From the NCBI GenBank assembly GCA_029961685.1, contig JARWKL010000015.1, forward strand, positions 10,662,801 through 10,726,800: a DNA stretch of 64,000 nucleotides, read 5' to 3'. Positions 26,727 to 38,590 of this stretch are shown here, piece by piece (within the stretch, counting starts at the first letter, position 1; the number at the start of each line of letters is the position of its first letter). Both the position numbers and the translations under genes were made by a program. Origin of the DNA: Aristolochia californica. Lineage: Eukaryota; Streptophyta; Magnoliopsida; Piperales; Aristolochiaceae. The notes beneath the pieces are model-generated. The model saw only the letters and a list, made by a program, of their open reading frames with translations, was not told where the DNA came from and searched no databases.

Positions 26727-27227
26727 CTTTTCACACTTGAACTAAAAAATTTACATTTTGTTTACGAGAAAAGTTTGGATTTGAAAAAAATTTGAACATC
26801 CAAAATGGAAATGCACAAATTCATTGAGAGATAATTTAGAAAAGTATCTCTGATTTTAAAGGATAGGCAAAAAGTGGCTTGTTTGGCTCTGGTAAATATC
26901 CAACCACACGTTAACTTGAGAATTTAATTTTTTTTACTCCTTGACATTTTTTGGATCATTAGGTCATTTGGATCTTCAACATGTTTCTGGCATGCAAACC
27001 CACGACATTTAAAACATGTTAGAATCAATTAGAACTCTTTTTCTTATAAAATTCCACCAAGCTATTGGGGGTTGTACAAGTGGAATTTCCCAAACATGGA
27101 TAACAATACTATGGAGTACAATTTTAGGGCGTGAAATAATTTTCTTCACTTACATTTATTATAGTTTTCAAATTTTTTTGCATACAAGAACTCTCAAATT
27201 TGCATTTTGTTGACGAGAAAAGTTTGG
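26727..27227. repeat. Two-monomer duplication, right copy
   Basis: Partner of 25,830-26,330. It differs at a handful of places, such as CTATGGAGTACAA for CTTTGGAGTACAT and TTGACGAG for TTAACGAG. Just after 27,230 the matching stops, so only about 500 bp of the 897-bp period is repeated a second time. This is a recent local amplification. Confidence 0.87.
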
Positions 27228-27531
27228 ATTTGAAAAAATATTGAACATCCAAAATGGAAATGCACAAATGCTGAGATAGATAATTCCAAAAAGTATCTCT
27301 GATTTTTAAGGATAGGCGCAAAAAGTGGGTTGTTCAGCTCTTGTAAATTTAAAACCACACGTTAACTTGTGAATTTAATTTTTTTCTACTCCTTGAAATT
27401 TTTGGATCATTAGGTCGTTTGCATCTTCAACATGTTTCTTGCATGCATACCCACCACATTTAAAACATGTTTGGATCAATCAGAAATCTCTTTCTTATAA
27501 AATTCAACCAAGCTATTAGGGGTTGTACTAG

Positions 27532-28419
27532 TGGAATTTCCCAAACATTGATAATAAAACTTTGGAGTTGATTTTCAGTGCTTGAAATAATTTTCTTCAC
27601 ATACATTTATTATAGTTTTCAAATTTTTTTGCATACATGAACTTTAAAATTTTCAATTTTTTTACAAGAAAAGTTTGGTTTGAAAAAAAATTGAACATCC
27701 TAAATGGAAATGCACAAATTCTGTGAGAGATAATTCCAAAAAGTATCTTTGATTTTGAAGGATAGGCAAAAAGTGGGTTGTTTGGCTCTGGTAATTTTCC
27801 AACCACACGTTAACTTTAGAATTTTATTTTTTCTACTACTTGAAATTTTTAATTCATTAGGTCATTTGCATCTTCAACATGTTTCTCGCAAGCATACCAA
27901 CAACATTTAAAACTTGTTAGGATCAAATAGAAATCTTATAAAATTCCACCAAGCTATTAGGGGTTGAACTAGTGGAATTTCCCAAACATGGATAACAAAA
28001 CTTTGGAGTTCATTTTTGTGCGTGAAATAATTATGTTCACTTACATTTATTATAGTTTTCAAATTTTTTTGCATACATCAACTCTAAAATTTTCATTTTG
28101 TTTACGAGAAAATTTTTTATTTGAAAAAAAATGAACATCCAAAATGGAAATGCACAAATGCTGAGAGAGATAATTCCAAAACGTATCTCTGATTTTGAAA
28201 AAAAGGCAAAAATTGGTTTGTTTCGCTATGGTAAATATCCAACCACACGTGAACTTGAGAATTTAATTTTTTCTACTCCTTGAAATTTTTTGGATCATTA
28301 GGTCATTTGCATCTTCAACAAGTTTCTGGCATGCATAGCCACCACATTTAAAACATGTTAGGATCAATTAGAAATCTCTTTCTTAAAAAATTCCACCAAG
28401 CTATAGGTGGTGGTACTAG
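27532..28419. repeat. Two-monomer block related to 28,420-28,866 and beyond
   Basis: Rare marks repeat at an offset of about 888 bp: AACATTGATAATAAAAC (27,544 and 28,432), AGTGCTTGAAATAA with CACATACATTT, TACTACTTGAAATTTTT, GCAAGCATACC and AACTTGT(T/A)AGG. Identity is visibly lower than for the 897-bp pair just upstream, so this duplication is older. Its right limit is unclear, near 28,870. Confidence 0.65.
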
Positions 28420-30299
28420 TGGAATTTCTCAAACATTGATAATAAAACTTTGGAGTTGATTTTTAGTGCTTGAAATAATTTTCTTCACATACATTTATTA
28501 TAGTCTTCAAATTTTTCTGCATACAAGAACTTTAAAATTTTCATTTTGTTTACAAGAAAAGTTTGGATTTGAAAAAAAATTGAACATCCAAAATGGAAAT
28601 GCACAAATGCTGAGACAGATAACTCCAAAATGTGTCTCTGATTTTGATGGATAGGCAAAAAGTGGGTTGTTTGGCTCTAGTAAATTTCCAACCACACGAT
28701 AACTTGAAAATTTAATGTTTCTACTACTTGAAATTTTTGGATCATTAGGTCATTTCCTTCTTCAACATGTTTCAGGCAAGCATACCGACGACATTTAAAA
28801 CTTGTAAGGATCAATTATAAATCTCTTTCAAATAAAATTCCATCAAGCTATTAGGGGTCGTACTAGTGGAATTTCCCAAATATTGCTAACAACACTTTGG
28901 AGTTCATTTTTAGTGCGTGAAATAATTTTCTTCATTTACATTTATTGTAGTTTTCAATTTTTTTTGCCTATGTGAACTCCAAAATTTTCATTTTGTTTAC
29001 TTCAAAAGTTTGGATTTTAAAAAAAATTGAACATCCAATATGGAAATGCACATATGCTAAGAGAGATAATTCCAAAAAGTATCTCTGATTTTGAAGGATA
29101 GGCAAAAAGTAGGTTGTTTGGCTCTGGTAAATATCCAACCACACGCTAACTTGAGAATTTAATTTTTTATACTCCTTAAAATATTTTGGATCATTAGGTC
29201 ATTTGCATCTTCAACATGTTTCAGACATGCATACCCACAACATTTAAAACATGTTAGGATCAATTAGAAATCTCTTTCTCATAAAATTCCATAAGCTATT
29301 AGGGTTTGTACTAGTGGAATTTCCCAAACATGGATAACAAAACTTTGGAGTTCATTTTTAGTGCGTGAAATTATTTTCTTCACTTAGATTTATTTTATTT
29401 TTCACATTTTTTTGCATATATGAACTCTAAAATTTTCATCTGGTATACTAGAAAAATTTTGATTTGAAAAAAACTTGAACAACCAAAATAGAAATGCACA
29501 AATGTTGAGAGAGATAATTCCAAAATGTAATTCTGATTTTCAAGGATAGGCAAAAAGTGGGTTGTTTGGCTTTGGTAAATATATATCCAACCACACGTCA
29601 ACTTGAGAATTTAATTTTTTCTACTCCTTGAAATTTTTTGATCATTAGGTCATTTGCATCTTCAACATGTTTCTGGCATGCATACACACCACATTTAAAA
29701 CATGTTAGGATCAATTAGAAATCTCTTTCTTATGAAATTCCACCAAGCTATTAGGGGTTGTACTAGTGGAATTTCCAAAACATGGATAACAAAACTTTAT
29801 AGTTCAATTTTAGTGCGTGAAATAATTTTTCTTCACTTACATTTATTATAGTTTTCAAATTTTTTGCATACATGAACTCTATAATTTTCATTTTGTTTAC
29901 GAGAAAATTTTGGATTTGAAAAAAAAATGAACATCCAAAATGGAAATGCACAAATGCTGAGAGTGATAATTCCAAAAAGTATCTCTGATTTTGAAGGATA
30001 GGCAAAGCATTGGTTTATGGCTCTGGTAAATATCCAACCACACATTAACTTGAGAATTTAATTTTTTCTACTCCTTGAAATTTTTGGAACATTAGGTCAT
30101 TTGCATCTTCAACAAGTTTCTATGATGCATACCCACGACATTTAAAACCTGTTAGGATCAATTAGAAATCTCTTTCTTATAAAATTCCACAAGCTATTAG
30201 GGGTTGTACTAGTGGAATTTCCCAAACAGGGATAACAAAACTTTAGAGTTCAATTTTAGTACGTGAAATAATTTTCTTCACTTACATTTATTATAGTTT

Positions 30300-30360
30300 T
30301 AAATTTTTTTTGTATAAATGAACTCTTAAATTTTAATTTCATTGCAATCTATTTTCCTTA
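30300..30360. other. Junction between array A and array B
   Basis: The unit ending at the landmark 30212 is fully A-type (TTTCTTATAAAATTCC, GATCAATTAGAAATC). Its successor shows block 1 by about 30,340, block 2 by about 30,390, GTATCTGTG at about 30,473, GCATCCTCAA at about 30,594 and CATATCCACCAC at about 30,618. Every later unit is B-type. The changeover is therefore inside one monomer, close to the T-rich stretch before block 1. No foreign sequence lies at the boundary. The first B copy is unusual just there (ATTTCATTGCAATC instead of CATTTTGTTGCGATC). Confidence 0.85.
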
Positions 30361-32196
30361 TATCTTTTTTGTTTACGAGAAAAATGGGAGAGTGAAAACT
30401 CAAGTTTGGATATGAAAAAATTTTGAACATCCAAAATGCACAAATGCTGAGATAGATAATTCCAAAAAGTATCTGTGTTTTGTAAGGACAGGCAGAAAGT
30501 GGGTTCTTTCGCTATGGTAAATATCCGACCACACGTTAACTTGAGAATTTAATTTTGTCTAGTCCTTGAATTTTTTGGATCATTAGGTCGGTTGCATCCT
30601 CAATATGTTTCTGGCATGCATATCCACCACATTTAAAACATGTTAGGATCAGTTACAAGTCACTTTCCTATAAAATTCCACGAAGCTATTAGGGGTTGTA
30701 CTAGTGGAATTTCCCAAACATGGATAACAAAACATTGGTGTTCATTTTTAGTGCGTGAAATAATTTTCTTCACTTACATTTATTATAGTTTTCAAATTTT
30801 TTTGCATGCATGAACTCTGAAATTGAAATTTTGTTGCGAACTATTTGCCTTATATCTTTTTTGTTTAGGAGAAAAATGGGAGAGTGAAAACTCAAGTTTG
30901 GATCTGAAAAAAAATTTGAACAACCAAAATGGAAATGCTCAAATGCTGATAGAGAAAATTCCAAAAAGTATCTGTGATTTTTAAGGATAGGAAAAAAGTG
31001 GGTTGTATGGCTCTGGTAACTATCCAACCACACGTTAACTTCAGAATTTAATTTTTTCTACTTCTTGAAATTTTTGGATCATTAGGCCACTTGTATCTTC
31101 AACATGTTTCTGCATGCATATCCACCACATTTAAAACATGTTAGGATCAGTTAGAAGTCTCTTCCCTATAAAATTCCACCAATCTATTAGGGGTTGTACT
31201 AGTGGAATTTTCCAAACATGGATAACAAAACTTTGGAGTTCATTTTTAGTGTGTGAAATAATTTTATTCACATACATTTATTATATTTTTCAAATTTATT
31301 TGCATACATGAACTCTAAAATTTTCATTTTGTTGCGATCTATTTGCCTTATATCTTTTTTGTTTAGGAGAAAAATTGGAGAGTGAAAACTAAAGTTTGAA
31401 TCTGAAAAAAAATTTTAATATCCAAAATGGAAATGCATAAATACTGAGAGAGATAATTCCAAAAAGTATCTGTGACTTTTCAGGATAGGCAAAAAGTGGG
31501 TTGTTTGGCTCGGGTAAATATCCAACAATACGTTAACATGAGAATTTAATTTTTTCTACTCGCAATTTTTGGATCATTAGGTCACTTTGATCCTCAACAT
31601 GTTTCTGGCATGCATATCCACCACATTTAAAACATGTTAGGCTCAATTAGAAGTCTCTTTCCTATAAAATTCCACTAAGCTATTAGGGGTTGTACTAGTG
31701 GAATTTCCCAAACAAGGATAACAAAACTTTGGAGTTCTTTTTTAGTGCGTGAAATAATTTTCTTCATGTACATTTATTATAGTTTTCAAATATTTTTGCA
31801 TACATGAACTCTAAAATTTTCATTTTGTTGCGATCTATTTGCCTTATATCTTTTTTGTTTACGAGAAAAATGGGAGAGTGAAAACTCAAGTTTGGATCTG
31901 AAAAAAAATATGAACATCCAAAATGAAAATGCACAAATGCTGAGAAAGATAATTCCAAAAAGTATCAATGATTTTTAAGGATAGGTAAAAAGGGGGATGT
32001 TTGGCTCTTGTAAATATCCAACCACACGTTAACTTGAAAATTTAATTTGTTCTACTCCTTGAAATTTTTGGATCATTACGTCACTTGCATCCTCAACATG
32101 TTCTGGCATGCATATCCACCACATTTAAAACACGTTAGGATCTGTTAGAAGTCTCTTTCCTATAAAATTCCACCAAGCTATAAGGGGTTGTACGAG

Positions 32197-32657
32197 TGGA
32201 ATTTCCCAAACATGGTTAACTAAACTATGGAGTTTATTTTTAGTGTGTGAAATAATTTTCTTCACTTACATTTATTATAGTTTTCAAATTTTTTGCATAC
32301 ATGAACTCTAAAATTTTCTTTTTGTTGCGATCTATTTACCTTATATCAAGTTTGGATCTGAAAAAAAATTTGAACATCCAAAATGGAAATGTACAAATGC
32401 TGCGAGAGATAATTCCAAAAAGTATCTGTGATTTTTCAGGATAGGCAAAAAGTGGGTTGTTTGGCTCTGGTAAATATCCAACTACATGTTAACTTGAGAA
32501 TTTAAGTTTTTCTACTCCTAGAAATTTTTGTATGATGACGTCACTTCAATCCTCATCATGTTTCTGGCATGCATATCCACCACATTTAAAACATGTTAGG
32601 CTCAGTTAGAAGTCTCTTTCCTATAAAATTCCACCAAGATATTAGGGGATGTACTAA
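32197..32657. repeat. B unit with ~38-bp deletion
   Basis: At 32,347 the sequence passes from CCTTATATC to AAGTTTGGATCTG. The end of block 1, the TTTACGAGAAAA piece and block 2 are lost. The spacing is 461 bp. It retains the other B marks, so it is a shortened B unit rather than an A unit. Confidence 0.85.
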
Positions 32658-35144
32658 TGGAATTTCCCAAACATGGATAACAAAACTTTGGAGTTCTTTT
32701 TTAGGGCGTGAAATAATTTTCTTCACTTACATTTATTATAGTTTTCAATTTTTTTTGTGTAAATGAACTCTAAAATTTTCATTTTGTTGGGATCTATTTG
32801 CGTTATATTTTTTTTGTTTACGAGAAAATGGGAGAGTGAAAACTCAAGTTTGGATCTGAATAAAATTTGAACATCCAAAATGGAAATACACAAATGCTAA
32901 GAGAGATAATTCCAAAAAGTATCTTTGATTTTTAAGGATTGGCAAAAAGTGGGTTGTTTGGCTCTGGTAAATATCCAACCACACTTTTACTTGTGAATTT
33001 CTCTTTTTCTACTACTTGAAATTTTTGGATGATTAGGTCACTTGCATCCTCAACATGTTTCTTGCATGATTATCCACCACATTTAAAACATGTTAGGATC
33101 AATTAGAAGTCTCTTTCCTATAAAATTCCACCAAGCTATTAGGGGTTGTACTAGTGGAATTTTCCAAACATGGATAACCAAACTTTGGAGTTTATTTTTA
33201 GTGACTTAAATAATTTTCTTCACTTACAATTATTATAGTTTTCAAAATTTTTAGCATACATGAAATCTAAACTTTTCATTTTGTTGCAATCTACTTGCCT
33301 TATATCTATTTTGTTTACAGGAAAATTGGGAGAGTGAAAACTCAAGTTTGGATCTGAAAAAAAATTTAAACATCCAAAATGGAAATGTACAAATGCTGAG
33401 AAAAATAATTCCAAAAAGTATATGTGATTTTTAAGGATAGGCAAAAAGTGGGTTGTTTGGCTATGGTAAATATCGAACGACACGTTAACTTGAGAATTTA
33501 TTTTTTTCTACTCCTAGAAAATTTTGGATCATTAGGTCACTTGCATCCTCAACATGTTTCTGGCATGCATATCCACCACATTTAAAACATGTTTGGATCA
33601 GTTAGAAGTCTCTTTCCTATACCACCAAGCTTTTAGGGGTTGTACTAGTGGAATTTCCCAAACAAGTTTAACTAAACTATGAAGTTATATTTTCAGTGTG
33701 TGAAATAATTTTTTTCACTTACATTTATTATAGTTTTCAAAATTTTTTGCAAACATGAACTCTAAAATTTTCATTTTGTTGCGATATATTTGCCTTATAT
33801 CTTTTTTGTTTACGAGAAAAATGGGAGAGTGAAAACTCAAGTTTGGATCTAAAAAGAAATTTGAACATCCAAAATGGAAATGTACAAATACTGAGAGAGA
33901 TAATGCCAAAAAGTATCTGTTATTTTTCAGGATAGGCTAAAAGTGGGTTGTTTGGATCTGGTAAATATCCTCCCACACGTTAACATGAGAAATTAATTTT
34001 TCTACTCCTTCACATTTTGGTATCATTAGGTCACTTCCATCCTCATTATGTTTCTGGCATGCATATCCACCACATTTAAAACATGTTAGGCTCTGTTAGA
34101 AGTCTCTTTGCTATAAAATTCCACCAAGCTATTAGGGGTTGTACTAGTGGAATTTCCCAAACGTGGATAACAAAACTTTGCAGTGATTTTTTAGTGCGTA
34201 AAATAATTTTCGTTACTTACATTTATTATAGTTTTCAAATTTTTTTGCGTAAATGAACTCTAAAAGTTTCATTTTGTTGCGATCTATTTGCCTTATAGAT
34301 TTTTTGTTTACGAGAAAAATGGGAGAGTGAAAACACAAGTTTGGATCTCAAAAAAATTTGAACATCCAAAATGGAAATGCACAAATACAGAGAGAGATAA
34401 TTCAAAAAAGTATCTATGATTTTTAAGGATAGGCAAAAAATGGGTTGTTTGGCTTTGGTAAATATCCAACCACACGTTAACTTGAGAATTTAATTTTTCT
34501 ACACCATGAAATTTTTGAATCATTAGGTCATTTGTATCCTCAACATGTTTCTGGCATGCATATCCACCACATTTAAAACATGTTAGGATCAGTTAGAAGT
34601 CACTTTCCTATAAAATTCCACCAAGCTATTAGGGGTTGTACTAGTGGAATTTCCCGAACATGGATAACAAAACTTTGGAGTTCATTTTTAGTGCATGAAA
34701 TAATTTTCTTCTCTTACATTTATTAAAATTTTAAATTTTTTTTTAATACATGAACTCTAAAATTTTCATTTTGTTGTGATCAATTTGCCTTATATCTTTT
34801 TTTGTTTACAAGAAAAATGGGAGAGTGAAAACTCATGTTTGGATCAGAAAAAAAATTTGAACATCCAAAATGCAAATGCACAAATGCTGAGAGAGATAAT
34901 TCCAAAAAGTATCTATGATTTTTAAGGATAGGCAAAAACTGGGTTGTTTGGCTCTGATAAATATCCAACCACACGTTAACTTGAGAATTTAATTTTTTCT
35001 ACTTCTAGTAATTTTTGGTTCATTAGGTCACTTGCATCCTCAGCATGTTTCTGGCATGCATATCCGCCACATTTTAAACATGTTAGGATCAGTTAGAAGT
35101 CTCTTTCCTATAAAATTCCACGAAGCTATTAGGGGTTATACTAG

Positions 35145-36142
35145 TGGACTTTTCTAAACATTGATAACAAAACTTTGGAGTTCATTTTTAGTGCGTGAAA
35201 TAATTTTCTTCACTTACATTTATTATAGTTTTCAAATTTTTTTGCAAACATGAACTCTAAATTTTTCATTTTTTTGCGATCTATTTGCCCTTATTTCTTT
35301 TTTTTTAACGAGAAAAATGGGAGAGTGAAAACTCAAGTTTGGATCTGAAAAAGAAATTGAACATCCAAAATGGAAATGCACAAATTTTGAGAGAGATAAT
35401 TCCAAAAAGTACCAGTGATTTTTAAGGTTAGGCAAAAAGTGGGTTGTTTGGCTCTGGCAAATATCCAACCACACGTTAACTTGAGAATTTAATTTTTTCT
35501 ACTCCTTGAAATGTTTGGATCATTAGGTCACTTGCATCCCTAACATATTTCTGGCATGCGTATCCACCACATTTAAAACATGTTAGGATCAGTTAGAAGT
35601 CTCTTTCCTATAAAATTCCACCAAGCTATTAGTGGTTGTACTAGTGGAATTTCCCAAACATAGGTAACAAAACTTTGGAGTTCATTTTTAGTGCATGAAT
35701 TAATTTTCTTCACTTACATTTATTATAGTTGTCAATGTTTTTTGCATACATGAACTCTAAAATTTTCATTTTATTGCGATCTTTTTGCCCTATATCTTTT
35801 TTATTTACGAGAAAAATGGGAGAGTGAAAAATCAAGTTTGGATCTAAAAAATAATTTGAACATCCAAAATGGAAATACACAAATGCTGAGAGAGATAATT
35901 CCAAAAAGCATCTGTGATTTTTAAGGATAGGCAAAAAGTGGGTTGTTTGGCTCTGGTAAATATCCAACCACACGTTAACTTAAAAATTTAATGTTTTCTA
36001 CTCCTTCAAATTTTTGGATCATTAGGTTATTGCATCCTCAAAATGTTTCTGGCATGCATATCCACCACATTTAAAACATGTTAGGATCAGTTAGAAGTCT
36101 CTTTCCTATAAAATTCCACGAAGCTATTAGGGGTTGTACAAG
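35145..36142. repeat. Two-monomer B repeat, left copy (998 bp)
   Basis: This pair matches 36,143-37,115 at an offset of 996 bp. The first member has GCCCTTATTTC in place of GCCTTATATC (35,287; partner at 36,284). The second has TATAGTTGTCAA in place of TATAGTTTTCAA (35,725; partner 36,720), then AAAAATCAAG, ATAATTTGAACATCC, GTTAACTTAAAAA and CCTCAAAAT. These marks define two alternating B subtypes. Confidence 0.8.
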
Positions 36143-37115
36143 TGGAATTTCCCAACCATTGATAACAAAACTTTGGAGTTCATTTTTAGTGCGTGAAATA
36201 ATTTTCTTCACTTACATTTATTATAGTTTTCAAATTTTTTGCTTACATGAACTTTAAATTTTTCATTTTTTTGCTATCTATTTGCCTTATTTCTTTTTTG
36301 TTTATGGGAAAAATGGGAGAGTGAAAACTCATGTTTGGATCCGAAAAAAAATTTGAACATCCAAACTGGAAATGCACATATGTTGAGATAGATAATTCCA
36401 AAAAGTATATGTGATTTTTAAGGATAGGCAAAAAGTGGGTTGTTTGGCTCTGGTAAATATCCAACTACACATTAACTTGAGAATATAATTTTTTCTACTC
36501 CATGAAATTTTTGGTTCATTAGGTCACTTGCATCCCCAACATTTTTTTGGCATGCCTATCCACCACATATAAAACATGTTAGGATCAGTTAGAAGTCTCT
36601 TTCCTATAAAATTCCACCAAGCTATTAGGGGTTGTACTAGTGGAATTTCCCAAACGTAGATAACTAAACTTTGGAGTTCATTTTTAGTGCATGAATTAAT
36701 TTTCTTAAGTTACATTTATTATAGTTGTCAATTTTGTTTTGCATACATGAACTCTAAATTTTCATCTCTTTTTTGTTTACGAGAAAAATGGGAGAGTGAA
36801 AAATCAAGTTTGGATATAAATAATAATTTGAACATCCAAAATGGAAATGCACAAATGCTGAGAGAGATAATTCAAAAAAGTATCTGTAATTTTTAAGGAT
36901 AGGCAAAAAGTTGGTTATTTCGCTCTTGTAAATATCCAACCGCACGTTAACTTAAAAAGTTATTTTTTTCTACTCTTTCAAATTTTTGGATCATTAGGTC
37001 ACTTGCATCCTCAAAATATTTTTGGCATGCATAATCACCACATTTAAAACATGTTAGGATCAGTTAGAAGTCTCTTTCCTATAAAATTCCACCAAGCAAT
37101 AGGGGATTTTACTAG
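36143..37115. repeat. Two-monomer B repeat, right copy, second unit shortened
   Basis: Partner of 35,145-36,142 with the same subtype marks. Its second unit (36,641-37,115) lost about 26 bp at 36,765, where TTTTCAT joins CTCTTTTTTG. That removes most of block 1 and leaves block 2 intact. The TTGTCAA/CTTAAAAA subtype recurs in a similar setting at 43,557-44,057. Confidence 0.8.
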
Positions 37116-37940
37116 AGGCATTTCCCAAACATGGATAACAAAACTTTCGAGTACTTTTTTAGTGCGTGTAATAATTTTCTTCACTTACCTTTATTATTGT
37201 TTTCAATTTTTTTAGTAAATGAACTCTAAAATTTTCATTTTGTTGCGATCAATTTGCCTTATATCTTTTTTGATTACGAGAAAAATGGGAGAGTGAAAAC
37301 TCAAGTTTGGAGCTAAAAAAAAATTTGAACATCCAAAATGGAAATGCACAAATGCTGAGAGAGATAATTCCAAAAAGTATCTTTGATTTTTAATGATAGG
37401 CAAAAAGTGGTTTGTTTGGCTCTGATAAATATCCAACCACACGTTAACTTGAGAATTTAATTTTTTCTACTCCTAGAAATTTTTGTTTCATTAGGTCACT
37501 TGCATCCTGAACATATTTCTGGCATGCATATCTACCACATTTAAAACCTGTTAGGATCAGTTAGAAGTCTCTTTCCTATAAAATTCCACGAATCTATTAG
37601 GGGTTGTACTAGTGGAATTTCCCAAACATTGATAACAAAACTTTGGAGTTCATTTTTAGTGTGTGAAATAATTTTCTTCACTTACATTTATTATAGTTTT
37701 CAAATTTTTTTGCATACATGAACTCTAAATTTTTTTTTTTTTGCGATCTATTTGCCTTATTTCTTTTTTTTTTACGAGAAAAATGGCAGAGTGAAAAGTC
37801 AAGTTTGGATCTGAAAAAAAATTTGAACATCCAAAATGGAAATGTACAAATGCTGAGAGAGATAATTCCAAAAAGTATCTATGATTTTTAAGGATAAGTA
37901 AAAAGTGGGTTGTTTGGTTTTGGTAAATATCCAACCACAC
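36641..37940. repeat. Higher-order block in array B, copy 1
   Basis: It aligns with 43,557-44,890 at an offset of about 6,945 bp. Shared sequence of subtypes: a TTGTCAA unit with CTTAAG/CTTAAGC near the ACATTTATT piece, then a unit with TTTGATTACGAG, TTTGGAG(C/A)TG and GCATCCTGAACAT (37,500 and 44,446), then a GCCTTATTTC unit (37,754 and 44,698). The third copy near 51 kb shares the last two. Confidence 0.7.
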
Positions 37941-38007
37941 GTTAACTTAAAAATTTAATTCTTTCCACTCCTTTAAATTATTGGATCATTAGGTCACTTG
38001 CATCCTC

Positions 38008-38050
38008 AACATGTTTCTGGCATGCATATCCACCACATTTAAAACATGTT
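38008..38050. repeat. Inverted-repeat dyad, family B example
   Basis: AACATGTTT at 38008-38016 and AAACATGTT at 38042-38050 form the same 9-bp inverted repeat with a 25-nt loop as in family A, again centred on GCATGCAT. The loop has the B-type change CATATCC in place of CATACCC, and the arms are unchanged. Stems and loop length are thus shared by both families. Confidence 0.8.
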
Positions 38051-38110
38051 AGGCTCAGTTAGAAGTGTCTTTCCTATAAAATTCCACCAAGCTAATAGGG
38101 GTTGTACTAG

Positions 38111-38590
38111 TGGAATTTTCCAAATATGGATAACAAAACTTTGGAATTCTTTTTTTGTGCGTGAAATAATTTTCTTCACTTTCATTTATTATAGCTTTCA
38201 AATTTTTATGCGTAAATGAATTCTTAAATTTTCATTTTGTTGCGATCTATTTGCCATATATATGTTTTTTGTTTACGAGAAAAATGGGCGAGAGAAAACT
38301 CAAGTTTGGATCTGAAAAAAATTTGAACATCCAAAATGGAAATGCACAAATACTGAGAGAGATAATTCCAAAAAGATTCCGTGATTTTTAATGATAGGCA
38401 AAAAGTGGGTAGTTTGGCTATGGTAAATATCCAACCACACGTTGACTTGAGAATTTACTTTTTTATACACCTTGAAAATATTGGATCATTAGGTCACTTG
38501 CATGCATATCCACCTCATTTAAAACATGTTAGGCTCAGTTAGAAGTCTCTTTCCAATTAAATTCCACCAAGCTATTAAGGGTTGTACTAG
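38111..38590. repeat. B unit with ~20-bp deletion in the dyad
   Basis: At about 38,500 CACTTGCAT joins GCATATCC, with GCAT shared at the join. The left dyad arm (AACATGTTT) and the CCTCAAC before it are gone. This is one of the few units with only one arm of the inverted repeat. The spacing is 480 bp. Confidence 0.8.

Larger units (their letters stand above)
1..30330. repeat. Satellite array A, ~448-bp monomers, 69 units
   Basis: A continuous head-to-tail tandem array. I followed one landmark, the end of TACTAG in GTTGTACTAGTGG or its mutated form. It falls at 360, 803, 1251, 1699, 2146, 2598, 3046, 3494, 3939, 4382, 4830, 5279, 5727, 6098, 6545, 6991, 7439, 7881, 8328, (lost near 8690), 9135, 9582, 10030, 10480, 10929, 11371, 11820, 12269, 12718, 13167, 13616, 14064, 14512, 14959, 15409, 15857, 16301, 16749, 17197, 17646, 18091, 18534, 18788, 19233, 19681, 20129, 20570, 21018, 21466, 21914, 22362, 22619, 23064, 23510, 23955, 24403, 24853, 25286, 25735, 26183, 26631, 27080, 27531, 27972, 28419, 28866, 29314, 29766 and 30212. 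Spacing is mostly 441-452 bp with a mode of 448-449. Family A marks are CATACCCACCAC, TCAATTAGAAATC, GTATCTCTGATTTTGAAGG, GCATCTTCAAC and TTTGTTTACGAGAAAAGTTT. No insertion or single-copy stretch interrupts it. The array runs off the left edge. It is not a coding region. I do not recognise the family by name. Confidence 0.97.

Noticed and set aside
29578..29592. Possible microsatellite (ATATATAT) at 29,580
   Set aside because: It is only a four-base slip in AAATATCC giving AAATATATATCC, too short to call a separate feature.
1..30330. Monomer length as a multiple of nucleosome spacing
   Set aside because: 448 and 498 bp do not both fit a single common spacing, and sequence alone cannot show phasing.
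32197..32657. An A-type unit embedded in array B (spacing 461)
   Set aside because: It keeps GGATCTGAAAA, CATATCCACCAC and part of block 1. The shorter length comes from a 38-bp deletion at 32,347.
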